Shown here piece by piece: positions 18,344 to 25,858 of a stretch of 64,000 bases of DNA (its first letter is position 1; each line of letters opens with the position of its first letter). Under the pieces are notes generated by a model that did not search any database, was not told where the DNA came from, and saw only the letters and a program-made list of their open reading frames with translations. Where the stretch lies: positions 4,340,001-4,404,000 of the forward strand of contig OY776216.1 in NCBI GenBank assembly GCA_963675435.1, written 5' to 3'. The translations under genes were made by a program, and so were the position numbers. The DNA is from Saccharicrinis sp963675435 (GTDB lineage Bacteria; Bacteroidota; Bacteroidia; Bacteroidales; Marinilabiliaceae).

Positions 18344-19288
18344 TTATTTGCCTCCTTTGACTTTTCTCCACTTAATTGTATCTTCTTCAATTAGTTTTAT
18401 TTTTAAATAGTTGATATGATTAACTTTCTTTTGGAGTTCTTTAAAGTGCTTGTCTTTTGTTAATAAGAAGTCTACATATGGAAGATAAAGACTGTGGAGA
18501 GCATCCCAAAACAGCCCCCTATTCGGTTTCTTGTCTTCTTGTATTTGGTTGTAAGCCATAAGAGCCATTGATAAAAAAGGTCCTCGATAAACCAATACTT
18601 CATAATTTTTAAAGATGTATGCAACCCTTTCTCCTGTATCGTCTATTTTCTTCGTTTTCCAAAAACTTTCAATTGGTGTATTGTCAAATCCAACCCCAGC
18701 ACAAAGGATTGTGGAAATAAATATTATTGATAGCTTAAAAATTTTCTCAGTGTCTTCGTCAATGTCTTTAGAATTAGATATTGGTAAGGTTTGGTAAATA
18801 CTGTCAGCTAATACCTTCAATTCACTTCCATTCTTGGAATTGTTTGTTATATCTTCAATTGCTAAGTCAACCCTCTTAAACAAAGTGCGAATAGCCTTAG
18901 TTCGTATCTTTAAATCATTTTTGTCAAAGTTTAGAGTTTTTTTATTATTCGCGCAGATATCTTCCCAAACTTCTCCTATTTGTAGATTTGTATAAATTGA
19001 TTTCTTAGGCTCATATTTTGGGCATCCTTCATTTATGAAATTGATAATCAATTCAGATGGTGAGAAAATTAACTTGTCGAAAAGTGCATTTTGAATATAA
19101 AAAATCAATTTCTCCCTATTAACATCGTCTGAAGTCATCAAGATTTCCCACAATGTAACTACAGAAATCATATATTTATTTTTCTTCTCAGTATGGTATT
19201 GTCTTGTTGCTATTGCATCTTCATGTGAACTTATACTTGCTAAATGATTAACAGCAGAAGTTTCTAGATATATGATTTTATTCTTCAT
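18344..19288 (-). CDS. Cassette protein with a PIN-like nuclease domain
   Basis: 314 aa from the preferred start MKNKIIYLETSAVNHLA; a longer frame begins 24 codons upstream. The start strand (IIYLETSAVN), an early acidic residue in VVTLWEIL (about 50) and the C-terminal block GLFWDALHSLYLPYVDFLLTKDKHF (about 262-286) follow the PIN fold, with Asp in FWDALH and FLLTKDKHF as metal ligands. The first canonical Asp is Glu here. PIN proteins are Mg-dependent ribonucleases, often toxins; this one has a large helical insert and no visible antitoxin. The cassette is bounded by GTTATGGCC and GGCCATAAC. Confidence 0.65.
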   Translation of the reverse strand: MKNKIIYLETSAVNHLASISSHEDAIATRQYHTEKKNKYMISVVTLWEILMTSDDVNREKLIFYIQNALFDKLIFSPSELIINFINEGCPKYEPKKSIYTNLQIGEVWEDICANNKKTLNFDKNDLKIRTKAIRTLFKRVDLAIEDITNNSKNGSELKVLADSIYQTLPISNSKDIDEDTEKIFKLSIIFISTILCAGVGFDNTPIESFWKTKKIDDTGERVAYIFKNYEVLVYRGPFLSMALMAYNQIQEDKKPNRGLFWDALHSLYLPYVDFLLTKDKHFKELQKKVNHINYLKIKLIEEDTIKWRKVKGGK

Positions 19289-19410
19289 CCGTATTCTTCG
19301 CATTACTAAATAATACAAAGCAATGAATAAAGCCTGTGTTCTTCTAAGAATATGATTCATTATTTATGTGGTTTATTATTAAGCTGAAAGGAATTAGTTC
19401 GTTCTTCAAA

Positions 19411-19549
19411 TAGGCCATAACGTATAAGTATATGCAAATGTGGGCGATTGCGGGCTTCAAACCTATCAAGCCGAGATGATTTTAAAGCGGGCTACAACCT
19501 TTGATTTTACTACTATCTCGCACATTTTGTATATACAGTGTTGCCAGTA
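19411..19549 (-). repeat. attC-like site 10
   Basis: The inverse core is TAGGCCATAAC (19411-19421) and the next core GTTGCCAGTA (19540-19549). The arm AGTATATGCAAATGTGGGCGAT pairs with ATCTCGCACATTTTGTATAT with few mismatches. Confidence 0.8.
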
Positions 19550-19555
19550 TGTGCT

Positions 19556-20254
19556 TTATTCTTCCCAATCTATTTTATCAGGAGTCATTCTATTATATTT
19601 AAAATCATCAAAGTCCTTATAAAATTCAGTTCTTGGATAATTCTCGTTCTCTTGTTTCTGTTTCCAAGTCAAGTGTACAAGAGCAAAATCATAATCCTGT
19701 TTTTTTTCACTATAAATGGAAAAAAGTACATCGTCATTCATTCCACTTGTACAAAGTGCAGAAAAATCGTACTCTGCCATAATGTGTTTTTTCTTAGAAC
19801 CAATCAACCGATTTATTAATCCTTTATCTAATCCAATTTCCTTTTGAAGTTCATTTTCAAATGCAATTTTTTGGTCAATCGTTAAATCTTCCCATGGTTC
19901 TTCAACAAAAAGTCTTGGTGGTTCTGTTTTATAGAAATCATCTATCACATGTCTAAAAACACCAGCAATTTCAATGTCAATCTTGTCGTCCTTAAATTCT
20001 TGAACATCCCAAATCGAAATTCCGCCAATTGAATGTAGAAAGTATCCATTTTCTAATTGAACATTTAGTCTTAAACTCTTCCATAATTCAAAGTCTTTAT
20101 CATTTGTCGAGTTAAATTTCCAGACAATTTCCCTAATTGTTTTATAGTCCTCATTTGGTATAAATTCTCCAGACAGAACACCCATGCTGTCATCGGATAT
20201 ACTCAGTTCTGTCTTACCAATCAAAATTTTATTCGAGTATATTTTAGTCTGCAT
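19556..20254 (-). CDS. Cassette protein, unknown function
   Basis: 232 aa, soluble and acidic. Two parts are visible: an N-terminal domain of about 130 residues (LSGEFIPNEDYKTIREIVWKF, VQLENGYFLHSIGGISIWD) and a C-terminal domain of about 75 residues (AEYDFSALCTSGMNDDVLFSI, FALVHLTWKQK, FYKDFDDFKYNRM). Stand-alone proteins like the C-terminal domain are common small unknowns in accessory regions, so this may be a fusion. The cassette is bounded by GTTGCCAGTA (19540) and TTACTGGCAAC (20304). No enzymatic residues are evident. Confidence 0.65.
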   Translation of the reverse strand: MQTKIYSNKILIGKTELSISDDSMGVLSGEFIPNEDYKTIREIVWKFNSTNDKDFELWKSLRLNVQLENGYFLHSIGGISIWDVQEFKDDKIDIEIAGVFRHVIDDFYKTEPPRLFVEEPWEDLTIDQKIAFENELQKEIGLDKGLINRLIGSKKKHIMAEYDFSALCTSGMNDDVLFSIYSEKKQDYDFALVHLTWKQKQENENYPRTEFYKDFDDFKYNRMTPDKIDWEE

Positions 20255-20304
20255 AAATTATTCTGTTTTATCATTTCTTGGGAATTGATACGCTCTTCTT
20301 GCAT

Positions 20305-20442
20305 TACTGGCAACGGACGATGGTATGGTGTCGTGCGGGATTACGAAGCGATTTCCTGTCAGTTTACACCGAACTTTTTTACGAGCCACAAACACTCGAA
20401 AACCGCTGAAACCCGCATGCACTATACCATGTGTTGTACCCC
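20305..20442 (-). repeat. attC-like site 11
   Basis: The inverse core is TACTGGCAAC (20305-20314) and the next core GTTGTACCCC (20433-20442). The arms ACGATGGTATGGTGTCGTGC and GCATGCACTATACCATGT pair. Confidence 0.78.
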
Positions 20443-20443
20443 G

Positions 20444-21214
20444 TTATTCATTGTCTTTTAGTTCTTTAATCATTCTTTCTTTGTCTGTCGGTATTATCTT
20501 GCTCCATGAAACTATTATCATATCGTATCCGCCTGATGCAATCCTTTCTTCATTTGTTAACTTAATTATATAATCATATCCTGCACTGGAGCAATTACCT
20601 AATCTATTCTTAACTAAGTCAAAATATTGTTTTTTAGTCTGAATTCGTGAGCCATTATTCCCATAAAAGAACCCAATCTTCAAATCGGTGAAGTCATAGT
20701 TTTTTTTATGGTTCTTAAATGCTTTATTAAAATAATCTGATTCTTGATTGCTCAAAATAGGATTGCTATCAAGTCCAAGTTGATATAAGTCAGTAGGTTT
20801 TTCCTGCTCACAATCCGCTAACTTATCAATTATCTTTCCGATGAGTTTATCGTCAATTTCTTTTTTTTGAGTGTCCATAAGAATCAAAACATCAAATCCA
20901 TTAGTTTCTTGATGTTGGATTGAATTTAAGACAATTATTTTTATTCCTCTACTATCAGCCGTCTCTGACTTTTTGTAATAATATTTAAAGTAGTCATTTT
21001 TACTTCTCGGGTTTATTCCCAAGTCAAGGGATATGAATGCAGTTTTTTTCTCAATAAAATCAAAGTCCAGTCGTTGATTTTTCAAGAAAGTATTTAAGTA
21101 GTCAGATTCAGCTTTATTTAATACAGGATTATTATCAATCCCTTTTTCCAAGTCCTGGCAAAAAGCAAATCCAATAGTCAGATTAAATATTAGAACTAAT
21201 ATCAGTTGTTTCAT
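20444..21214 (-). CDS. Cassette secreted protein with an internal duplication
   Basis: 256 aa with an N-terminal signal peptide (MKQLILVLIFNLTIGFAFCQ, likely Sec type; Cys19 could also be a lipid site). The mature part contains two related halves of about 100 residues: DNNPVLNKAESDYLNTFLKN...FDFIEKKTAFI and DSNPILSNQESDYFNKAFKN...YDFTDLKIGFF, each followed by an NDYF/KQYF stretch. No family recognised. The halves suggest one domain duplicated within the cassette. The stop lies next to GTTGTACCCC; the matching GGGGCACAAC is at 21235. Confidence 0.68.
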   Translation of the reverse strand: MKQLILVLIFNLTIGFAFCQDLEKGIDNNPVLNKAESDYLNTFLKNQRLDFDFIEKKTAFISLDLGINPRSKNDYFKYYYKKSETADSRGIKIIVLNSIQHQETNGFDVLILMDTQKKEIDDKLIGKIIDKLADCEQEKPTDLYQLGLDSNPILSNQESDYFNKAFKNHKKNYDFTDLKIGFFYGNNGSRIQTKKQYFDLVKNRLGNCSSAGYDYIIKLTNEERIASGGYDMIIVSWSKIIPTDKERMIKELKDNE

Positions 21215-21234
21215 ATGCAGTCTGGTTTTTTAAT

Positions 21235-21372
21235 GGGGCACAACGGAAAATTATAAGTTTAGTTGTGGAGTACGGGCTACTTCTCTGTCCGCATACCCAT
21301 ATAGCTGATGCGAGTTAAAGCGTTACAAATTAGCACAAAAGCCGCAATTAAATTTATAAAATGTTGGCGGTA
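21235..21372 (-). repeat. attC-like site 12
   Basis: The inverse core is GGGGCACAAC (21235-21244), differing by one base from perfect pairing with the core at 20433. The next core is GTTGGCGGTA (21363-21372). The arm AAAATTATAAGTTTAGTTGT pairs with GCAATTAAATTTATAAAAT. Confidence 0.78.
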
Positions 21373-21373
21373 G

Positions 21374-22570
21374 TTATTTACTTATATTTATTTCTATTTC
21401 TATTTCTTTATCATTGTTTTTAAATACATATAAATTGTTTTCTTCTGATTTCATCAACGTATTTAAATTTAGTAATTCGCAAATTGTTAAAGAATCAAAT
21501 GTTATAGAATTATATCTTTCCAATGTATTTCCTTTTTTAATATTATTTATATCGGCAATTGATCCAGGAATTACGTGTTCTACAAAAAATTTATCATTTT
21601 TATATGTGAAATAACATCCATGTTCAGGTTTAAAATCAATTAATCTATTTTTGTATGGAGAAAAATAAAATTTCTCATGAGCATAGTCAATTACTACAAT
21701 TCCTTTTTGCAATAATGGAGCACCTAGAAATGATTTAGAGTTAGAATTTTCATATGTCGTTGCAGTACAATTTAATAAATATGTTTCACCAATCTTAATA
21801 GTGTCAAAAAGAACAACATGATTAATAGAATCTTTTTGAGAGCCAAATAGTCCTGATGAATTATGTTCGCTATCTAGGTCATACAGTATGTTGTCTTCGG
21901 ATATCGCTCCATCAGCAACCATTTCTTTGAAAACAGACTTTTTTAAACGATATAGATAATTATTTGAACCAGTATCAAACCAAACATATTCTCCTGCATT
22001 TTCAGATGGAAATTGTATAAATAATTCTGGCATATTTTGTTCACCAATCAGCTTTAAATCAATAGCACTTTTCCGATCAAGTTTTAGTCTTGAATGCCGA
22101 TTTGTGATTAGTAATTTACTATTTTTCAGATCAATTAATAGAATTTTATCTTTAAAAAAATTACCTCCCAATAGTCCATCGATTTGTATCCCACATGGTG
22201 CTAAATCTTGTATTTGTCTATGAATTCCAACTTTTAAGTTATTAAATATGGTATTACCAATTTTAAATTCAGTCAAAATTGAATTTTTAATTGATTTGCT
22301 ATTTCCATAATAATCAAAGGATGTAATTGTGTCAATTATTTCAAGATTTAGTGAATCAAATAAATCATTAGAAATTGAGGTAGAAGCACCAGTGTCAAGA
22401 CGAAAATTATATATTTTCCCGTTGATTTCTATTGGTACTATTATCGAATTTGAAATAACTTGTACATTAAGTTCCAAATAAAACTTTTTATTTATTTTAT
22501 AATAAAATAGAAATATAAGAGAAACTAAAAGTAGTCCACTTATTACGAAGAAATATATTTTTCTATTCAT
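21374..22570 (-). CDS. Retropepsin-like aspartic protease with PDZ domain (cassette)
   Basis: 398 aa. The N-terminal membrane segment (about 6-24) probably anchors the protein facing the periplasm. Two aspartic-protease lobes follow: FRLDTGASTSIS (about 56-67) with LLGGNFFKDKILLIDL, and YVWFDTGSNNYLY (about 195-207) with FLGAPLLQKGIVVIDY. Both active-site Asp residues are present, so the chain could act as a single-chain pepsin-like enzyme. A C-terminal PDZ-like domain (about 325-395, VEHVIPGSIADINNIKKG) would bind peptide ends. This is a common Bacteroidota family. Cassette bounds are GTTGGCGGTA and TACCGCCAAC. Confidence 0.85.
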   Translation of the reverse strand: MNRKIYFFVISGLLLVSLIFLFYYKINKKFYLELNVQVISNSIIVPIEINGKIYNFRLDTGASTSISNDLFDSLNLEIIDTITSFDYYGNSKSIKNSILTEFKIGNTIFNNLKVGIHRQIQDLAPCGIQIDGLLGGNFFKDKILLIDLKNSKLLITNRHSRLKLDRKSAIDLKLIGEQNMPELFIQFPSENAGEYVWFDTGSNNYLYRLKKSVFKEMVADGAISEDNILYDLDSEHNSSGLFGSQKDSINHVVLFDTIKIGETYLLNCTATTYENSNSKSFLGAPLLQKGIVVIDYAHEKFYFSPYKNRLIDFKPEHGCYFTYKNDKFFVEHVIPGSIADINNIKKGNTLERYNSITFDSLTICELLNLNTLMKSEENNLYVFKNNDKEIEIEINISK

Positions 22571-22610
22571 TTTCTAGTTATTAATTGAAGCTGATCTGTT
22601 TGATTTAATT

Positions 22611-22745
22611 ACCGCCAACGTTAAGTATAAGAATAGTAGCCGATTGCGTGGCACTTTCCTGTCAAGTTGCAAGAAAGTTGATGCGGGCTACACCCCTTGA
22701 ATTGACTGCTATCTCGGCTATTATTTTTATACATTGTTGGCACAC
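22611..22745 (-). repeat. attC-like site 13
   Basis: The inverse core is ACCGCCAAC (22611-22619) and the next core GTTGGCACAC (22736-22745). The arms GTATAAGAATAGTAGCCGA and TCGGCTATTATTTTTATAC pair almost perfectly. The inner part (CCTGTCAAGTTGCAAGAAAG, GATGCGGGCTAC) is nearly shared with site 3. Confidence 0.85.
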
Positions 22746-22746
22746 G

Positions 22747-23388
22747 TTATTTTAGTTCTATATCAATATCTCTCAACTTTTTTTGTCCTCTAGTTTCTTT
22801 TATAAAACTTTGAATTGTATCCTTAAACAAATCTAAATCCGAAGACCTCTCTTTTAGGTCAATCACAATTTTTTCTAGTTCTTTCTCAAAAGGTGCGTCA
22901 AGGTCTAATTCTAACAACCTGCTGAAATAAAAATTCAAATTGTTAATATCACCTAACAATCCGCAAATAATCCCTTTATGATAACTGCCCCATAAATTTT
23001 CGCTCGTAAATTCATGTCCTAATATTGTTTGTTTGCTAATCTTTAAATCACTTAACTTCTCTCTATAATCAAGAACTTTATTTAATGCCGTTTTAGTCAG
23101 CTTTTCAACTTCCAGTGTAAATTGATTTTCTTCCTTATAATCTATGAAATCACTTTCTCTGTATCCAATGTCAAATGACCAATAATCCTTAACGTACCAG
23201 TGAAAATTCACACCAATATTAATACAAGTTCCTTGTCTGTCTTTAAAAGGTTGAAATTCAACAACAGTCGTATACCATCCATTGTCATCAAGCCAAGTCC
23301 TTGATTGTCCTTTTCTTTCTAGTCCATTTGGTTTAAGAATTTGTCTTGCAACCTTATTTATTATTTTCGAATGTTCAGGTAATGCCAT
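22747..23388 (-). CDS. Cassette protein, DUF4304-like
   Basis: 213 aa, soluble. The N-terminal 120 residues fit DUF4304: ILKPNGLERKGQSRTWLDDN, YTTVVEFQPFKDRQGTCINIGVNF. The C-terminal half is helical. Function unknown; the family is frequent in accessory DNA. This is the cassette nearest the recombinase fragment, so in an integron it would be the most recently acquired one. Bounds are GTTGGCACAC (22736) and an exactly complementary GTGTGCCAAC (23403). Confidence 0.7.
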   Translation of the reverse strand: MALPEHSKIINKVARQILKPNGLERKGQSRTWLDDNGWYTTVVEFQPFKDRQGTCINIGVNFHWYVKDYWSFDIGYRESDFIDYKEENQFTLEVEKLTKTALNKVLDYREKLSDLKISKQTILGHEFTSENLWGSYHKGIICGLLGDINNLNFYFSRLLELDLDAPFEKELEKIVIDLKERSSDLDLFKDTIQSFIKETRGQKKLRDIDIELK

Positions 23389-23402
23389 CTCTTTCTTTTA
23401 AT

Positions 23403-23518
23403 GTGTGCCAACTACTTTCTAACCGAAGTACTATGTCAATTATTTCAATAATCGACATAGTATTTCGGTTATTTTTATTATGTCTTATGTATTTTTGCTA
23501 GCTAATATAATTTATTTT
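23403..23518 (-). other. Candidate attI region with hairpin
   Basis: This region lies between the first cassette and the recombinase fragment, where attI sits in an integron. It opens with the inverse core GTGTGCCAAC (23403-23412). A 17-bp hairpin follows: AACCGAAGTACTATGTC (about 23421) pairs with GACATAGTATTTCGGTT (about 23454) with one mismatch and a loop of about 16 bases. No second core resembling an attC is present. It could instead be a terminator for the recombinase, since a run of T follows on one side. Confidence 0.45.
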
Positions 23519-23836
23519 TTAAACATTTAAGTCGTCTAGTGGACTTTTAATCTGTTGTAAATATTTATTGCTCACGTGAGTATATATTTCAGTGGTTTTT
23601 GAGGAATTATGTCCTAATAGTTCTTGTATATAGCGCAAATCCGTGCCTGATTCCAATAAATGTGTGGCAAAGCTATGACGTAATGAATGTAAACCTCCTC
23701 GTTGCTGTACGCCGCTCTTAGCTATAGCCCTTTTTAATACTTTTCCGGCACTTCCTGCTGAATAAGGACCTCCAATCTGTCCCTCAAACAGATAGTTCTT
23801 TGGTTTATACTCCTTATAATATTGACGTAATATCAC
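23519..23836 (-). pseudogene. Tyrosine recombinase, C-terminal catalytic fragment
   Basis: 105 codons holding the catalytic end of a tyrosine recombinase: LHSLRHSFATHLLESG (HxxR), RYIQELLGHNSSKTTEIYTHVS with the second His and the Tyr, and an IKSPLDDL tail typical of Bacteroidota Xer-like integrases. The SAM-like N-terminal domain and the first catalytic Arg are missing; similarity stops at about 23,836, where unrelated coding sequence is fused. It sits beside the first cassette and reads towards the array, the orientation of reverse integron integrases. Whether it belonged to IntI proper cannot be decided, because the IntI-specific insert cannot be recognised in this piece. Confidence 0.8.
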
Positions 23837-24028
23837 ATCTGTCCTAAATAAAATGAATATTTCATTTCTTTAACACGTTCTATATAAGCCTCAGCTATTG
23901 AACCAAAATAATAACCCGATTTATCTATAGGTTGTAAAACTCCATTAAAATAAGAACAATCTCCAATTAGGTTTCTTCTGCCTTTCCTTTTGAATTCTGT
24001 TTAAATAAATAACAGGTCTGTCATTCAT
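23833..24028 (-). pseudogene. Remnant of an unknown small gene fused to the recombinase
   Basis: From ATG 24028 the frame reads MNDRPVIYLNRIQKERQ and then stops. A second frame in the same direction reads RRNLIGDCSYFNGVLQPIDK, SGYYFGSIAEAYIERVKEM and YSFYLGQM before a TGA at 23833-23835. Together they look like one short gene broken by a frameshift. Its end overlaps the truncated start of the recombinase fragment, marking the deletion junction. The first part is repeated at 26756-26883 beyond the IS21 element. No family recognised. Confidence 0.35.
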
Positions 24029-24223
24029 GATTTTTATTTGCAAACTACCTACAATTTTTTATCATAACCGTTTTATAAACGGCTAAATACGTCTATTAAC
24101 GTTTAATAATACTACTATGAGTACTCAAATATGTTTGTATTGTAAAGAAACCTTGAAAGGCAGAAGTGATAAAAAGTTTTGTAACGCACAATGTAAAAGT
24201 GCCTACCATAACCAGGCAGAAAG
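23901..24223. repeat. 323-bp direct repeat, left copy
   Basis: Starts AACCAAAATAATAACCC and ends CCAGGCAGAAAG. Apart from one base (GAGTACTC here, GAGCACTC at 26972 onward) it matches 26756-27078, on the other side of the IS21 element. It contains the remnant gene above and the first 35 or so codons of the zinc-ribbon gene. Confidence 0.9.
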
Positions 24224-24239
24224 TGTAAATATTAACTAG
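24117..24239 (+). pseudogene. Zinc-ribbon protein, truncated copy
   Basis: Begins MSTQICLYCKETLKGRSDKKFCNAQCK exactly like the intact gene at 26972-27235. After AYHNQAES it runs into the left end of the IS21 element and stops after four foreign codons. Only the zinc-ribbon half survives. Confidence 0.8.
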
Positions 24240-24314
24240 GAAGTAGACCACCTATTAATTGAAAAGTATACCACTTATTAACAACGAAATTATTTATGGT
24301 TTCGTTACAAACGA

Positions 24315-25850
24315 ATGATAAGTATGTATACAAAACAAGAAATAATAATAAAAAGCTATCGAGAAGGGAAAAGTCAACGTTCTATATCTCGCACCTTACA
24401 GATAAGCAGAAAAACCGTAAAGAAGTACATAACAGAGTATGAAAAAAAGCTTTCAGAATCAGAGGATAAAGAAACAGTAAGTGCCAATTATCTATCGACA
24501 GTACCAAAATATAAAAGCCGCTCTCTACACAGGAGAAAACTAACCCAAGAAGTACAAGACGAAATAGATAAACTACTTGAAGTCAACCGGGAGAAAAAGC
24601 TTCAAGGTTTACGAAAGCAGGTACTTAAAAAGGCAGATATATTTCAGCAATTGCAATTACAGGGTTTTGAGATTGGCTATACAACTGTTTGCAACTATAT
24701 CCGCTCAAAAGAAAAATCATCTTCTCCCAAAGAAGCTTTTATTCGACAAGTATATAGTCCGGGCAGTATTTGTGAATTTGATTGGGGCGAAATAAAACTT
24801 CGTATCAACGGCAAACAAGAGCGCTTCCAATTAGCAGTTTTCACCAGTGCTTACAGCAACTATCGTCATGCCGTGCTATATTATCGTCAAGATACACTTG
24901 CGTTTATGGAAGCCCACGTATCTTTTTTCAATAAAACAAACGGCGTTTATGAGCAAATGGTTTATGACAACATGCGGGTTGCCGTGGCAAAATTTATTGG
25001 TCCTCACGAAAAAGAACCAACACGGGCTTTGCTTCAATTACGAGGTCATTACCAGTTTACTCATCGTTTTTGTAATGCTTACCGAGGCAACGAAAAAGGG
25101 CATGTGGAAAGAAGTGTTGAATACATCCGACGGAAAGCTTTTGGTGTAAAGGATGATTTCAACAGGCTTTCAGAAGCCGCAGAATATTTAAACACCATTC
25201 TGGAACGATTAAATAATACCAAACAAAAACAAAGTGGCAAAACAGCTTTAGAACTGTTTGAAGATGAGAAAGTGGTATTAGGGAAATTACCGGCTGTACC
25301 GCTTGTCTGTTCAGACCAAATACAATTGCGCGCCGACAAATATGCAACAATCAGTCATAAAACCAATAGGTATTCGGTACCGGACCATCTGGTAGGTCAA
25401 TTTCTAGATGTTCATTTATTGAGTCACGAAATACATGTTTATCATGAAAATAAAAAGATAGCCATACACACCAGAAATTACGGCAAGCACCAATGGATAA
25501 TCTCTATAGAGCATTATTTGAACACTTTCAAGCAAAAGCCGGGAGCTTTGCCGGGTAGTTTGGCATTAGCAAGCAACGTATATTTAAAACAGCTCTTTTT
25601 AGACCATTTTCAAGAAGAACCACGAAACTTTATTGACCTGTTAGATTATTGTCGTAAGTACCGCATAAGCGGCGAAAAACTGGAGAAATCGGTATTTCGA
25701 TTACTGAGTACCGGTTCCGGTGGTATTACTATAGAAAAACTAAAAGCTGTATTGGGCAATAATGAATCATTTATTACACCCGAACAAAACTGTTCCATTG
25801 CTCAATTAGCAAAAAATCAATTGTCGGAAATAAGTGCATTAATGAATTAA
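24315..25850 (+). CDS. istA: IS21 transposase IstA
   Basis: 511 aa; a second ATG three codons in is equally possible. N-terminal helix-turn-helix (EIIIKSYREGKSQRSISRTLQISRKTVKKYI, about 8-38). The DDE integrase core has CEFDWGEIKLRI (first Asp about residue 155), YDNMRVAV (second Asp about 220) and YRGNEKGHVERSVEYIRRK (Glu about 262), followed by a C-terminal domain. Full length and undamaged. Works with IstB; the two genes are 8 bp apart. Confidence 0.95.
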   Translation: MISMYTKQEIIIKSYREGKSQRSISRTLQISRKTVKKYITEYEKKLSESEDKETVSANYLSTVPKYKSRSLHRRKLTQEVQDEIDKLLEVNREKKLQGLRKQVLKKADIFQQLQLQGFEIGYTTVCNYIRSKEKSSSPKEAFIRQVYSPGSICEFDWGEIKLRINGKQERFQLAVFTSAYSNYRHAVLYYRQDTLAFMEAHVSFFNKTNGVYEQMVYDNMRVAVAKFIGPHEKEPTRALLQLRGHYQFTHRFCNAYRGNEKGHVERSVEYIRRKAFGVKDDFNRLSEAAEYLNTILERLNNTKQKQSGKTALELFEDEKVVLGKLPAVPLVCSDQIQLRADKYATISHKTNRYSVPDHLVGQFLDVHLLSHEIHVYHENKKIAIHTRNYGKHQWIISIEHYLNTFKQKPGALPGSLALASNVYLKQLFLDHFQEEPRNFIDLLDYCRKYRISGEKLEKSVFRLLSTGSGGITIEKLKAVLGNNESFITPEQNCSIAQLAKNQLSEISALMN

Positions 25851-25858
25851 AAAATAAG

